From positions 32,865 through 96,864 of the forward strand of contig NZ_JAHCMB010000183.1 in assembly GCF_019904155.1 (NCBI RefSeq): a DNA stretch of 64,000 nucleotides. The letters run 5' to 3'. Shown in pieces: positions 35,559 to 43,472 of the stretch. Position 1 is the first letter of the stretch. Each line of letters begins with the position of its first letter. Both the position numbers and the translations under genes were made by a program. The notes below the pieces were generated by a model. It ran no database searches, was not told where the DNA came from, and saw nothing but the letters and a program-made list of their open reading frames with translations. The DNA comes from Paenibacillus sinensis. Lineage in GTDB: Bacteria > Bacillota > Bacilli > Paenibacillales > Paenibacillaceae.

Positions 35559-36875
35559 CTATTCGGCCAGAATGTATTGGTTCAGGATCGAATGCAGCAG
35601 TTCATGGCGTCCCGATTCGTTCGGACGCGGATTTTCGTTGGACAGCGCATATTCGGCGAGGGAAGCCAGCGTAGCTTTGCCTGCAACGACGTCGGCGCCG
35701 ATGCCTTCCTTGAAGCTGCTGTAGCGCTTCTCGATAACGTCTTCGAATACGCGGTCCTCGATCAGCTTGGCAGCAACCTTCAGACCCTTGGCGTAAGTAT
35801 CCATGCCCGCGATGTGCGCAAGGAACAGATCCTCCGGCTCGAAGGAAGCGCGGCGCACCTTGGAGTCAAAGTTGATCCCGCCCTTGCCGAGACCGTCGTT
35901 CTTCAGCACTTCGTACAGCGTCAGGGTGGAATCGTACACATTTACCGGGAATTCATCGGTATCCCATCCGAGCAGCATGTCGCCCTGGTTGGCGTCGAGG
36001 GAGCCCAGCACGCCGTTGATGCGGGCAACGCGCAGCTCATGCTGGAACGTATGTCCGGCCAGCGTTGCGTGGTTGGCTTCCAGGTTCAGCTTGAAGGTCT
36101 TCTCCAGACCGTATTTCTGCAGGAACGCAAGCGTAGTGGCGGCGTCGAAGTCGTATTGGTGCTTGGTCGGCTCCTTCGGCTTCGGCTCGATCAGGAACTG
36201 GCCGTCGAAGCCGATTTCCTTCGCATAATCGTTCGCCAGGTGGAACAGGCGGGCGATGTTGTCCTGCTCCAGACCCATATCGGTATTCAGCAGCGTTTCG
36301 TAGCCTTCGCGGCCGCCCCAGAACACATAGTTCTCGGCGCCGAGGCGTTTGCCAACTTCCAGCCCCTTCTTGATCTGGGCGGCGGCATGGGCGTATACGT
36401 CGGCATTGCAGGTCGAGCCTGCGCCATGCAGGAAGCGCGGGTTGGTGAACATGTTCGCCGTGTTCCACAGCAGCTTTTTGCCGGAAGACTTCATGCCCTG
36501 TTCCAGCAGGTCAACGATCGTATCGATGTTGGCATAGAATTCGCGGAGCGAATCGCCTTCAGGCGCGATGTCGATATCATGGAAGCAGTAGAACGGGATA
36601 CCCGTCTTGTCCAGGAATTCAAAAGCGGCCTCGACGCGGGCTTTCGCCTTGTCCAATGCGCTGTAGCCATTCCAGGCGCGCACTGCAGTTTCAGCGCCGA
36701 ATGGATCGGAGCCGCCTGCGCAGAGCGTGTGCCAGTAGGCCATGGCGAAGCGAAGATGCTCCTCCATCGTCTTGCCGGCTACTACCTCTTCAGCATTGTA
36801 GAATTTGTACGCGAACGGATTCTTGGAGCGGCTTCCTTCATACGAGATCTTGCCCACACTTTCAAAATAAGCCAT
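35559..36875 (-). CDS. xylA: Xylose isomerase
   Basis: XylA converts D-xylose to D-xylulose with divalent metal ions. The 438-residue enzyme is of the longer class II type. Visible signatures are FYCFHDIDIAPEGDSL (catalytic His), LLWNTANMF, VFWGGREGYETLLNTDM and IEPKPKEPTKHQYDFD with metal-binding Glu/Asp. The ATG at 36875 follows GAGGAGGAAGCTGTA; the frame is open for 48 more bases without a ribosome site. It is divergent from xylR, with an operator and a cre-like site between them. Confidence 0.97.
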   Translation of the reverse strand: MAYFESVGKISYEGSRSKNPFAYKFYNAEEVVAGKTMEEHLRFAMAYWHTLCAGGSDPFGAETAVRAWNGYSALDKAKARVEAAFEFLDKTGIPFYCFHDIDIAPEGDSLREFYANIDTIVDLLEQGMKSSGKKLLWNTANMFTNPRFLHGAGSTCNADVYAHAAAQIKKGLEVGKRLGAENYVFWGGREGYETLLNTDMGLEQDNIARLFHLANDYAKEIGFDGQFLIEPKPKEPTKHQYDFDAATTLAFLQKYGLEKTFKLNLEANHATLAGHTFQHELRVARINGVLGSLDANQGDMLLGWDTDEFPVNVYDSTLTLYEVLKNDGLGKGGINFDSKVRRASFEPEDLFLAHIAGMDTYAKGLKVAAKLIEDRVFEDVIEKRYSSFKEGIGADVVAGKATLASLAEYALSNENPRPNESGRHELLHSILNQYILAE

Positions 36876-36932
36876 TACAGCTTCCTCCTCATATTGGAAA
36901 AATGAATGATTGCTCTTGACCATCGAGCCGAC

Positions 36933-36946
36933 GGCAAACGTTTACA
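36933..36946 (-). promoter_or_regulatory. cre-like site at the xylA transcription start
   Basis: TGTAAACGTTTGCC (minus strand) matches the cre consensus at 12 of 14 positions and covers the predicted +1 region of the xylA promoter, a position suited to CcpA repression. Confidence 0.6.
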
Positions 36947-36951
36947 AGAGC

Positions 36952-36995
36952 AGTTTAGCACATCCTTCTGACTTTGTATATTGCTTAAACAAAGT
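36952..36995 (-). promoter_or_regulatory. xylA promoter with XylR operator
   Basis: A 25-bp imperfect palindrome at 36971-36995 has perfect 7-bp outer arms (ACTTTGT/ACAAAGT), the same length as the Bacillus xylO operator. The predicted xylA -35 (TATACA, 36975-36980) lies inside it and the -10 (TAAACT, 36952-36957) is 17 bases downstream. XylR binding would therefore block RNA polymerase. Confidence 0.65.
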
Positions 36996-37185
36996 TTTTT
37001 TAAACCTTTTTTTCGGGTTGCATTTCCGAATCGTTGGCACTAGACTAGAAGGCATATCCATTGTGAAGCGGCAAGATTAACACCTGAGCTGTTCCTATAG
37101 ACACCGGCGTTTTCCGGTATTTCAGAAGGCCATAACTCATCATGCAGCTTATACATTTTTATTTATGAAAAAGGAAGTGCAGACC

Positions 37186-38346
37186 GTGAGAGTCACCGGC
37201 GATCAGGCGTTGGTCAAGAAAATCAATAAGTCCCTCATCCTCCATACCATTCGCAAAGAAGCGCCGCTGTCTCGTGCCAGGGTGTCGGAAATGACCGGCC
37301 TGAACAAGGCGACCGTATCGAATCTTGTGGCCGAGCTGTGCCAGGAGCAGCTTGTGCTTGAGGTCGGCCCCGGCGAATCAAGCGGCGGCCGCAAGCCGGT
37401 GATGCTGCATTTCGGCGCCATGGCCGGCGTTGTCATCGGCATGGAGCTGCGGGTGAAGCAGCTGACGGCCATGCTCTGCGACCTGGGCGGCCGGGTCCTT
37501 TATGAAAGCGATTCCCCGCTTGAACAGCATTCACCCGCTCCTGTCCTCGCCCAGATGAAGAAGATGATTGCGCAGCTCACGGAGCAGGCCCCCTCCACCA
37601 CCTATGGACTGGTCGGCATCGGCATCGGCGTCCCCGGCATGGTGGACGAGAACGGTGTCATCCTGTTCGCTCCCAACCTGGGCTGGGAAGGGGTCGATCT
37701 GTGCAGCGAGCTTCAGTCCGCCTTCTCCGTACCCGTCGTGATCGACAACGAGGCCAACGCCGGAGCGCAGGGCGAGCTTAATTTCGGCGCAGCCCGGGAC
37801 ACCCGCCATCTGCTCTATGTCAGTGCAGGCTCCGGTATCGGCTCAGGCATCATTATCGACGGCCAGCTCTACAAGGGAGCCAGAGGTTATGCCGGAGAGA
37901 CGGGCCATATGACGATCGAATTCGCCGGGCTGCCCTGCAGCTGCGGAAGCCGCGGCTGCTGGGAACTGTACGCTTCGGAGAAGACGTACGACAACCCTGC
38001 TCTGCCTCTTCCGGCGCGGACTACTCCGGAGCTTGTGGCGCACGCCGTGCTCGGCCAGCAGAACGCGATCGATCACTTCGCCAAGCTTGGCGAATACCTC
38101 GGCATAGGGGTGACTAATCTGGTCAACAGCTTCAACCCGGAGGTCATCGTCATCGGCGGGCCCCTCTCGGAAGCGTCGGATTGGCTCGCCGAGCCGCTGC
38201 GCAGGACCGTGGCGGGCCGCACGCTGCCCTATCATAAACGCAAGCTCGAAATCTCGTTCTCGACGCTGGGCAGCCGCGCGACAATGACCGGCGCGGCTTT
38301 CGCGGCGGCCATGCATTTTCTCGGTTCGGTCCGGGTGAGTCTGTAG
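37186..38346 (+). CDS. xylR: Xylose repressor XylR (ROK family)
   Basis: XylR represses the xyl genes until xylose is present. The 386-residue protein has an N-terminal winged helix (LSRARVSEMTGLNKATVSNLVAEL), then a ROK sugar-binding domain with the zinc motif CSCGSRGCWELYASE and GIGIGVPGMVDENG. The GTG at 37186 is chosen because AAGGA lies 10 bases upstream and the product then aligns with the N-terminus of B. subtilis XylR. The ATG at 37165 has no ribosome site. It is divergent from xylAB, the usual arrangement, and ends at a strong terminator. Confidence 0.94.
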   Translation: MRVTGDQALVKKINKSLILHTIRKEAPLSRARVSEMTGLNKATVSNLVAELCQEQLVLEVGPGESSGGRKPVMLHFGAMAGVVIGMELRVKQLTAMLCDLGGRVLYESDSPLEQHSPAPVLAQMKKMIAQLTEQAPSTTYGLVGIGIGVPGMVDENGVILFAPNLGWEGVDLCSELQSAFSVPVVIDNEANAGAQGELNFGAARDTRHLLYVSAGSGIGSGIIIDGQLYKGARGYAGETGHMTIEFAGLPCSCGSRGCWELYASEKTYDNPALPLPARTTPELVAHAVLGQQNAIDHFAKLGEYLGIGVTNLVNSFNPEVIVIGGPLSEASDWLAEPLRRTVAGRTLPYHKRKLEISFSTLGSRATMTGAAFAAAMHFLGSVRVSL

Positions 38347-38428
38347 GCGGCCTTCCCAGCCCTTAGGCAAAAGAACGGATTATCCTGACAGATAGGCTAC
38401 CCCGCCGAGACGGTTTCAATTCTGAATA

Positions 38429-38465
38429 AACGGCGCCTCCTGCTGATTGCGGAGGCGCCGTTTTG
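38429..38465. terminator. Bidirectional terminator between xylR and cobA
   Basis: CGGCGCCTCC and GGAGGCGCCG form a perfect 10-bp stem with a 10-base loop, flanked by AAA and TTTT. It can end xylR and, more distantly, the nir-cobA transcript. Confidence 0.85.
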
Positions 38466-38554
38466 TATGCTGCACTTCAATAATAGACGCTGTTGTTCGT
38501 TAAGTGGCAAAGAAAGAATTGGCCCCTCTTCACACCTCCTTGCTTGACCGGCCG

Positions 38555-39322
38555 CTAGCCGATCATGGACCTGGCTGCTGCCTCGAGGCTGGCCAGACGT
38601 TCCCTTACGGCTACTACTTCGCCGATGAGGATCATCGCCGGGTTGCCAATCTTCAGACTGGCGGCGAGCTGGCCAATATTCTCCAGCGTGCCCGTAACCG
38701 TCCGCTGACGAACGGTGGTGCCGTTCTCGATCAGGGCCGCCGGCGTGGACGGATTCTTCCCGTGCCGGAGCAGCTCGGCCTGAATTCGCGGCAGCTGCCC
38801 CACGCCCATGTAGATGGCGATGGTGTCCACCCCTTCGGCCAGCCGCTTCCAGTCCACGGGTTCTTCGGCATCGCTGCTCCGGCTTCCCGTAACGACGGCG
38901 AAGGATGCCGCAATACCCCGGTGGGTCAGCGGAATTCCGGCAGCCGCGGCCGCGCCGACCGCCGAGGTAATGCCCGGGACGACCTCCCAGGGAATGCCCG
39001 CTTCCGCGGCCGCCAGTGCTTCTTCCCCGCCCCGCCCGAATACGAAGGGATCTCCTCCCTTCAGCCGCACTACATTCCTCCCCAGACCTGCATGATGGAT
39101 CAGCGTCTGCTCGATCTCCCGCTGCGTCATGCTGTGGCTGCCCGGCGACTTGCCGCAGTAGATGAGACATGCCTCAGGCTTGGCGTACTCCAGCAGCTCA
39201 TCGGAAACCAGGCGGTCGTAGAGCACGATGTCGGCTTCCTGAATGCGCCGCAGCGCCTTGACCGTGATCAGTTCGGGATCGCCCGGACCTGCTCCAACAA
39301 TGGAAATGCGGCCGGGCTTCAT
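38555..39322 (-). CDS. cobA: Uroporphyrinogen-III C-methyltransferase
   Basis: CobA/SumT makes precorrin-2 from uroporphyrinogen III with two SAM molecules, the first step to siroheme, the cofactor of NirB. The 255-residue protein shows ISIVGAGPGDPELITVKA, VVRLKGGDPFVFGRGGEE and VVPGITSAVGAAAAAGIPLTHR, all typical. Its ATG overlaps the stop of the small ORF before it (ATGA). It is the last gene of the nirB-nirD operon. The next siroheme steps (dehydrogenase/chelatase) are not in this window. Confidence 0.95.
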   Translation of the reverse strand: MKPGRISIVGAGPGDPELITVKALRRIQEADIVLYDRLVSDELLEYAKPEACLIYCGKSPGSHSMTQREIEQTLIHHAGLGRNVVRLKGGDPFVFGRGGEEALAAAEAGIPWEVVPGITSAVGAAAAAGIPLTHRGIAASFAVVTGSRSSDAEEPVDWKRLAEGVDTIAIYMGVGQLPRIQAELLRHGKNPSTPAALIENGTTVRQRTVTGTLENIGQLAASLKIGNPAMILIGEVVAVRERLASLEAAARSMIG

Positions 39323-39450
39323 AGGCTTCCCTCCAGTTTAGACATCGGACTTGTCACTTTCATGCTGAGCTTTGCAATTATCAGCTCCGCCTTGGCCCTA
39401 ACGGCCTCGATCATGGATTCCAGCATTTCGCCGGGTTTCGCATTATCCAT
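39319..39450 (-). CDS. Small conserved-looking 43-aa protein ahead of cobA
   Basis: A short ORF starts at an ATG (39450) with the strong site AAAGGAGG 8 bases upstream and stops in an ATGA overlap with cobA. The product is a single amphipathic, probably helical peptide (MDNAKPGEMLESMIEAVRAK and then ELIIAKLSMKV). No family is recognised. The perfect ribosome site and coupling argue that it is translated, perhaps to couple cobA or as a small subunit-like partner. Confidence 0.65.
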   Translation of the reverse strand: MDNAKPGEMLESMIEAVRAKAELIIAKLSMKVTSPMSKLEGSL

Positions 39451-39505
39451 TGTGTAGTCCTCCTTTATAGGGATGGGGCTTCCCCTATCTTATCTGATGC
39501 TGTAA

Positions 39506-39551
39506 GGCCCACCGCCGATGCGGCCGTTCACCGGCGCACCGGCGGCGGGCC
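39506..39551 (-). other. Intercistronic hairpin between nirD and the 43-aa ORF
   Basis: GGCCCACCGCCG pairs with CGGCGGCGGGCC with one mismatch. A second small hairpin (GGGGAAGCCCC, about 39471-39486) lies directly before the ribosome site of the small ORF. No T-run is present. Confidence 0.5.
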
Positions 39552-39569
39552 GATTCCGTCAAGTATGCG

Positions 39570-39887
39570 TCAGATCATAAGATAGACCGCTCCGCTAACC
39601 GGATCGACTTCCACCTCGTAGGTCGGCACGCAGCCGTGATCCGGCTCCTGAACCTGGCCTGTATGCAGGCTGATCCGCCAGTCATGCAGCGGACAGTGGA
39701 CCTTGTCTCCGCACACCATGCCCTCCGACAAGGCACCGCCCTTGTGCGGGCATTTGTTCTCCACGGCCAGCACCTCGCCGCCCGACAGCCGGAACAGAGC
39801 GATCTCCAGCCCGTCCAGCTGCAGCACCCGGGAGCCTTTCCGGTCGATTTCCTCAACATAGGCCACCTGTCTTTTGGGTTTAATCAT
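39570..39887 (-). CDS. nirD: Nitrite reductase small subunit NirD (Rieske-type)
   Basis: NirD is the small subunit of the assimilatory NADH-dependent nitrite reductase. The 105-residue Rieske-fold protein retains both cluster-ligand motifs (CPHKGG and CPLHDW), as in Bacillus NasE/NirD. Its ATG overlaps the nirB stop (ATGA at 39884-39887), indicating translational coupling. Confidence 0.94.
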   Translation of the reverse strand: MIKPKRQVAYVEEIDRKGSRVLQLDGLEIALFRLSGGEVLAVENKCPHKGGALSEGMVCGDKVHCPLHDWRISLHTGQVQEPDHGCVPTYEVEVDPVSGAVYLMI

Positions 39888-42340
39888 GCCGTAACCCCTC
39901 CCGAAATGCGATCCTGCTCTTCAGTGATCGGCTCGAAATTTTTGCGCAGCTCCTTGTCATCCACAATCTGCTTCCACGGATCAGTCATGACACTGAGTGC
40001 TGTCCGAATCCGCTCTCCAAGCGCCTTCCGTTCCTCCGGATCGGCAAGGGCCTCCTTGATGCTGTCCAGCCCGACCCGTTCGACCCAGTTCGACGTCCGC
40101 TCGTTCCAGTTCGCATTCTCCCGATAGTACTGCAGGAACGCCCGGGACCACTCCACGACCTCATCCTCCGTCCTCACGACGCACAGGAGGTCGGTCGCCC
40201 GGACATGCACGCCGCCGTTGCCGCCGACATGCAGTTCCCAGCCACCGTCGATTGCCACGACTCCGAAGTCCTTGATCGTCGCCTCCGCACAGTTGCGCGG
40301 ACATCCCGAGACGGCCAGCTTCACCTTGGCCGGAGTGTTCAGCCGTTCAAACTCCTTCTCCAGCCGGATGCCCATGGCGATGGAATCCTGGGTGCCGAAC
40401 CGGCAGAACGTGGAGCCGACGCAGGTCTTGACCGTGCGCAGCGTCTTGCCGTAAGCATGGCCGGAAGGCATATCAAGCTCTTCCCAGATTTTCGGCAAAT
40501 CCTTCTTCTGGACGCCCAGCAGGTCAAGCCGCTGCCCTCCCGTAAATTTCACCAGCGGCACATCGAACTTCTCCGCCACCTCGGCTATCTTCTTCAGTTC
40601 GGCGGGCGACGTGACGCCGCCATAGATCCGGGGAACGACGGAATACGTGCCGTCCTTCTGGATGTTGGCGTGATACCGCTCGTTGGTGATGCGGGATTCC
40701 TTCTCGTCCCTGTACTCCTCCGGCCAGAGCATGCCGAGGTAGTAGTTGAGGGAAGGCCGGCACTTCGAGCAGCCTTCCTCCGTATCCCAGCCCAGCACGT
40801 TCATCACTTCCTTGACCGTCTTCAGCTCCATCCGCTTGATCTCCGCCACGATCTCGTCGCGGCCGAGGCTCGTGCAGCCGCAGATGCCCTCCTTCACCTG
40901 GACCGCCGAATCTCCTGCATACAGGTCCAGCAGCCCTTCCACCAGCGGCTTGCATCCGCCGCAGGAAGCCGAAGCCTTCGTGCAGGCCTTGATCTGGAGG
41001 ACGCTGTTGCAGCCTCCTTCCGTGATGGCCTGGGCGATGGCTCCCTTGGAGACGCCGTTGCAGCCGCAGATGATTTCGTCATCCGCCATCGCTTCCAGGC
41101 GGCTGGCCGGAGACGCCTTCGCTTCGCCCGCGCCGTCCGGCAGTCCAAGCAGAAGGGACTTCTCCTGTCCCTTGATACTCTCTCCGCTCTTGATCAGCGA
41201 GAAGAGCTGCGGACCGTCCGCGGTGTCGCCGAAGAGCACCGCGCCGATCAGCTTGTCGTCTTCGATGACAAGCTTCTTGTACACGCCGTCGATCTCGTCC
41301 TGATAGCGAAGCGCCCGCGAGCCCGCCGGCTCCTCATAGCGGCCGGCCGAGAAGACGTCGACGCCGGATACCTTCAGCTTGGTCGAGGTGACCGACCCGG
41401 CATAGCCGTTCGTCTCGACGCCCGCCAGACGCTTGGCGAGCACGGCTCCCTGCTCGTACAACGGGGCGACCAGGCCGTAGGCGATTCCCCGGTGCTCCGC
41501 GCATTCGCCGATTGCGTAGACATTCGGGATATTCGTCTCCAGATAATCGCCCACGAGAACGCCTCTTCCGACGCTAAGGCCGCTCTTCTCCGCAAGCGCC
41601 GTGTTCGGCCTTATGCCGACCGCCATAACGATCAGATCGGCGTCGGCCGAGGTTCCGTCCGCGAAGAGCAGGCTTTTGACCCTTTTATGGCCGAGAATGG
41701 CTTCCGACTGCTTCTTTAATAGAAACTTCATGCCCTGGGCTTCAAGCTCCCGCTGCAACATCAATGCGGCTTCCCGGTCCAGCTGGCGCTCCATAATATA
41801 ATCATGGATGTGGACGACCGAAACGTTCATTCCGAGATGGAGAAGGCCTCTTGCCGCTTCCAATCCGAGCAGGCCGCCGCCGATCACGACAGCATTCCGG
41901 TAAGCTCTGGACGTCTCCATCATCACCTCGCAATCTTTAATATCGCGGAAGGCGATGACCCCTTCTTTATCCGCGCCGGGTAGCGGCAGCATGAACGGAT
42001 TGGAGCCTGTCGCCAGAATCAACTCGTCGTAATCGGCCAGAATGCCTCCGTCCGAAATGACAACCTTTTTTCGGGTATCGATTTCGGTAACCGTATGGCC
42101 CTTATGCAGCGTAATATGATGGGATTCATACCACTCGTCGTCATTCAGCACGATCTCGGACAGGTCGGCTCCGCCGGCCAGAACAGAGGACAGCATGATC
42201 CGGTTGTAGTTCGGATGCGGCTCCGCACCGAAGATCGTAATGTTATATTTATCGGGTGCCAGCTTCAGCAAATGCTCGATCGCCCGTACCCCCGCCATAC
42301 CGTTACCGACAAGCACCAGCTGTTTACGAGATGATTCCAT
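39884..42340 (-). CDS. nirB: Nitrite reductase [NAD(P)H] large subunit NirB
   Basis: NirB reduces nitrite to ammonium with NADH through FAD, Fe-S and siroheme. The 818-residue protein has an FAD/NAD domain (LVGNGMAGVRAIEHL near the N-terminus; AVVIGGGLLGLEAARGL), two BFD-like [2Fe-2S] segments (CGCNGVSKGAI...CGGCKPLV and CGCTSLGRDEI...CSKCRPSL), and sulfite/nitrite reductase domains with the siroheme/4Fe-4S ligands CVGSTFCRFGTQDS and SGCPRNC. The ATG at 42340 follows AGGAG; the frame is open for 90 bases more but that part is leader. A leader of about 268 bases carries an antitermination element. Confidence 0.95.
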   Translation of the reverse strand: MESSRKQLVLVGNGMAGVRAIEHLLKLAPDKYNITIFGAEPHPNYNRIMLSSVLAGGADLSEIVLNDDEWYESHHITLHKGHTVTEIDTRKKVVISDGGILADYDELILATGSNPFMLPLPGADKEGVIAFRDIKDCEVMMETSRAYRNAVVIGGGLLGLEAARGLLHLGMNVSVVHIHDYIMERQLDREAALMLQRELEAQGMKFLLKKQSEAILGHKRVKSLLFADGTSADADLIVMAVGIRPNTALAEKSGLSVGRGVLVGDYLETNIPNVYAIGECAEHRGIAYGLVAPLYEQGAVLAKRLAGVETNGYAGSVTSTKLKVSGVDVFSAGRYEEPAGSRALRYQDEIDGVYKKLVIEDDKLIGAVLFGDTADGPQLFSLIKSGESIKGQEKSLLLGLPDGAGEAKASPASRLEAMADDEIICGCNGVSKGAIAQAITEGGCNSVLQIKACTKASASCGGCKPLVEGLLDLYAGDSAVQVKEGICGCTSLGRDEIVAEIKRMELKTVKEVMNVLGWDTEEGCSKCRPSLNYYLGMLWPEEYRDEKESRITNERYHANIQKDGTYSVVPRIYGGVTSPAELKKIAEVAEKFDVPLVKFTGGQRLDLLGVQKKDLPKIWEELDMPSGHAYGKTLRTVKTCVGSTFCRFGTQDSIAMGIRLEKEFERLNTPAKVKLAVSGCPRNCAEATIKDFGVVAIDGGWELHVGGNGGVHVRATDLLCVVRTEDEVVEWSRAFLQYYRENANWNERTSNWVERVGLDSIKEALADPEERKALGERIRTALSVMTDPWKQIVDDKELRKNFEPITEEQDRISGGVTA

Positions 42341-42493
42341 TTCATTCTCTCTCCTCTCCATGAGAACCCGGACAATCCGAAATAAGACCAATACGCCTGC
42401 ATCACTTATTCTGCGGAGTTCAAACGGCATTGTTCATACTGCGGCAGCGTTGAATGCCAACCTTTTTAGCGTGAACGCGCAGCCGGGAAACAC

Positions 42494-42594
42494 AAAAAGC
42501 CCGCCGCATGCCGTCCCGCGAAGAGAAATCTCCAGGGAACTTACATGCAAGCAGGCGCCATTGCCGCTTTATTCCGGGTACGCCATTGTACCCG
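42494..42594 (-). promoter_or_regulatory. ANTAR-type two-hairpin antiterminator and terminator in the nirB leader
   Basis: In the transcript, hairpin 1 (42575-42594) has a perfect 7-bp stem CGGGUAC/GUACCCG and hexaloop AAUGGC. After 5 bases, hairpin 2 (42549-42569) has stem AAGC-GGC/GCC-U-GCUU with the same hexaloop AAUGGC. Both loops have A1 and G4, the known ANTAR recognition pattern. The 3' arm of hairpin 2 (42549-42556) is also the 5' arm of a terminator (42544-42556 with 42499-42510) ending in UUUUU (42494-42498). The structures are mutually exclusive. Confidence 0.82.
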
Positions 42595-42614
42595 ACAAAG
42601 AAATTGTTAAATGT

Positions 42615-42654
42615 AATATACATTACGATTTTTGAAACGTCAATAAATTTAACA
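42615..42654 (-). promoter_or_regulatory. nirB promoter with GlnR/TnrA-type box
   Basis: TTGACG (42638-42643) and TATATT (42615-42620) are 17 bases apart on the minus strand. The -35 lies within a TGTNA-N7-TNACA-like box at 42638-42654 (TGTTAAATTTATTGACG, one mismatch). An overlapping AATGTA/TACATT palindrome (42610-42624) covers the -10. Confidence 0.65.
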
Positions 42655-42679
42655 TACAAAATTTTATTTTTTAAAAATA

Positions 42680-42717
42680 TCGACATCCCACTCTGTACTG
42701 TGTAATATAATTTCACA
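42680..42717 (+). promoter_or_regulatory. Promoter of the ANTAR gene with GlnR/TnrA-type box
   Basis: TCGACA (42680-42685) and TAATAT (42703-42708) are 17 bases apart. The sequence TGTAATATAATTTCACA (42701-42717) matches the GlnR/TnrA consensus TGTNA-N7-TNACA fully and covers the -10, a position suited to repression. Its centre is about 100 bases upstream of the nirB start of transcription, so it may act on both genes. Confidence 0.65.
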
Positions 42718-42857
42718 TAAGGACACCGTTTCGAAACCCGGCGAGCTAAAAGGAAGAAGCAGGTTCGGCATTTTTATCCGGGTCCATCCTGATTTTATGT
42801 TCCGTGCGTTATGAACTTATCTATTGACTGAAAGTTTGAAAAGAGGGGCGTCCGACT

Positions 42858-43460
42858 ATGCATTCCTTATTGGTTGTATATGGCGGTCTTGACGGAGAGC
42901 TGTCTCCTGACAAGACCGAAGCCGGATCCAGACCGGAATTCATTCTCCGATCATGCGGATATATCGCCCACGTGGCGGCATCGCGGGAAGAAGCCGTTTC
43001 GCTGCTGTGTGATGCCGACGCCTCCATTCTGTATCTGCCCGTCACGGAACTGGGACCCTGGTCGAAACTGATCCGTTCCCGTAAAACGGCGCCTGTGCTG
43101 TGGTGGTGCTCGGACCTGACGGCCGATCTGTCAGCCGATGCATGTGACGACAGCGTGATGGCCGACGGCATTCTTTCGCCGTACATGCATCCCAAGGACA
43201 TCCACTGGAGTCTGCATTTTGGTGCCAGGCAGTGCTTCGAGCGCAAGCAGTGGATGAAGGAGAAGGAGCAGCTGCTCTCCCGCCTGGAGGAGCGCAAATG
43301 GGTCGAAATGGCCAAAGGCATTCTGTCCAGAGCCAAGAACATTTCCGAATCCGAAGCATACGATCTGCTGCGCAAGCAGGCGATGAACGAGCGCAAGCGT
43401 ATGGTGGACGTCGCCACCCAAATCGTCAAGGTCTATCAGATGCTTCAGGATCAACCATAA
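42858..43460 (+). CDS. ANTAR-domain RNA-binding antiterminator (NasT/EutV-like)
   Basis: This 200-residue protein ends in an ANTAR domain (about 140-198: EERKWVEMAKGILSRAKNISESEAYDLL...RKRMVDVATQIV), which binds paired hexaloop hairpins in nascent RNA and prevents termination. The N-terminal ~120 residues resemble a response-regulator receiver but lack the usual acceptor Asp (the strand reads ASILYLPVTELGPW), so classic phosphorylation is doubtful. A coiled segment (about 120-140) joins the two. Start: ATG after GAGGGGCGTCCGACT. It is divergent from nirB, whose leader holds the matching RNA element, so nirB is its likely target. Confidence 0.88.
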   Translation: MHSLLVVYGGLDGELSPDKTEAGSRPEFILRSCGYIAHVAASREEAVSLLCDADASILYLPVTELGPWSKLIRSRKTAPVLWWCSDLTADLSADACDDSVMADGILSPYMHPKDIHWSLHFGARQCFERKQWMKEKEQLLSRLEERKWVEMAKGILSRAKNISESEAYDLLRKQAMNERKRMVDVATQIVKVYQMLQDQP

Positions 43461-43472
43461 GGGGGAATCGCC

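Noticed and set aside
40205..41719. A 504-codon plus-strand frame antisense to nirB
   Set aside because: It is a by-product of high GC third positions in nirB; no recognisable protein features.
42718..42857. Autoregulatory ANTAR hairpins in the leader of the ANTAR gene
   Set aside because: No paired hexaloop hairpins with A1/G4 and no terminator were found there.
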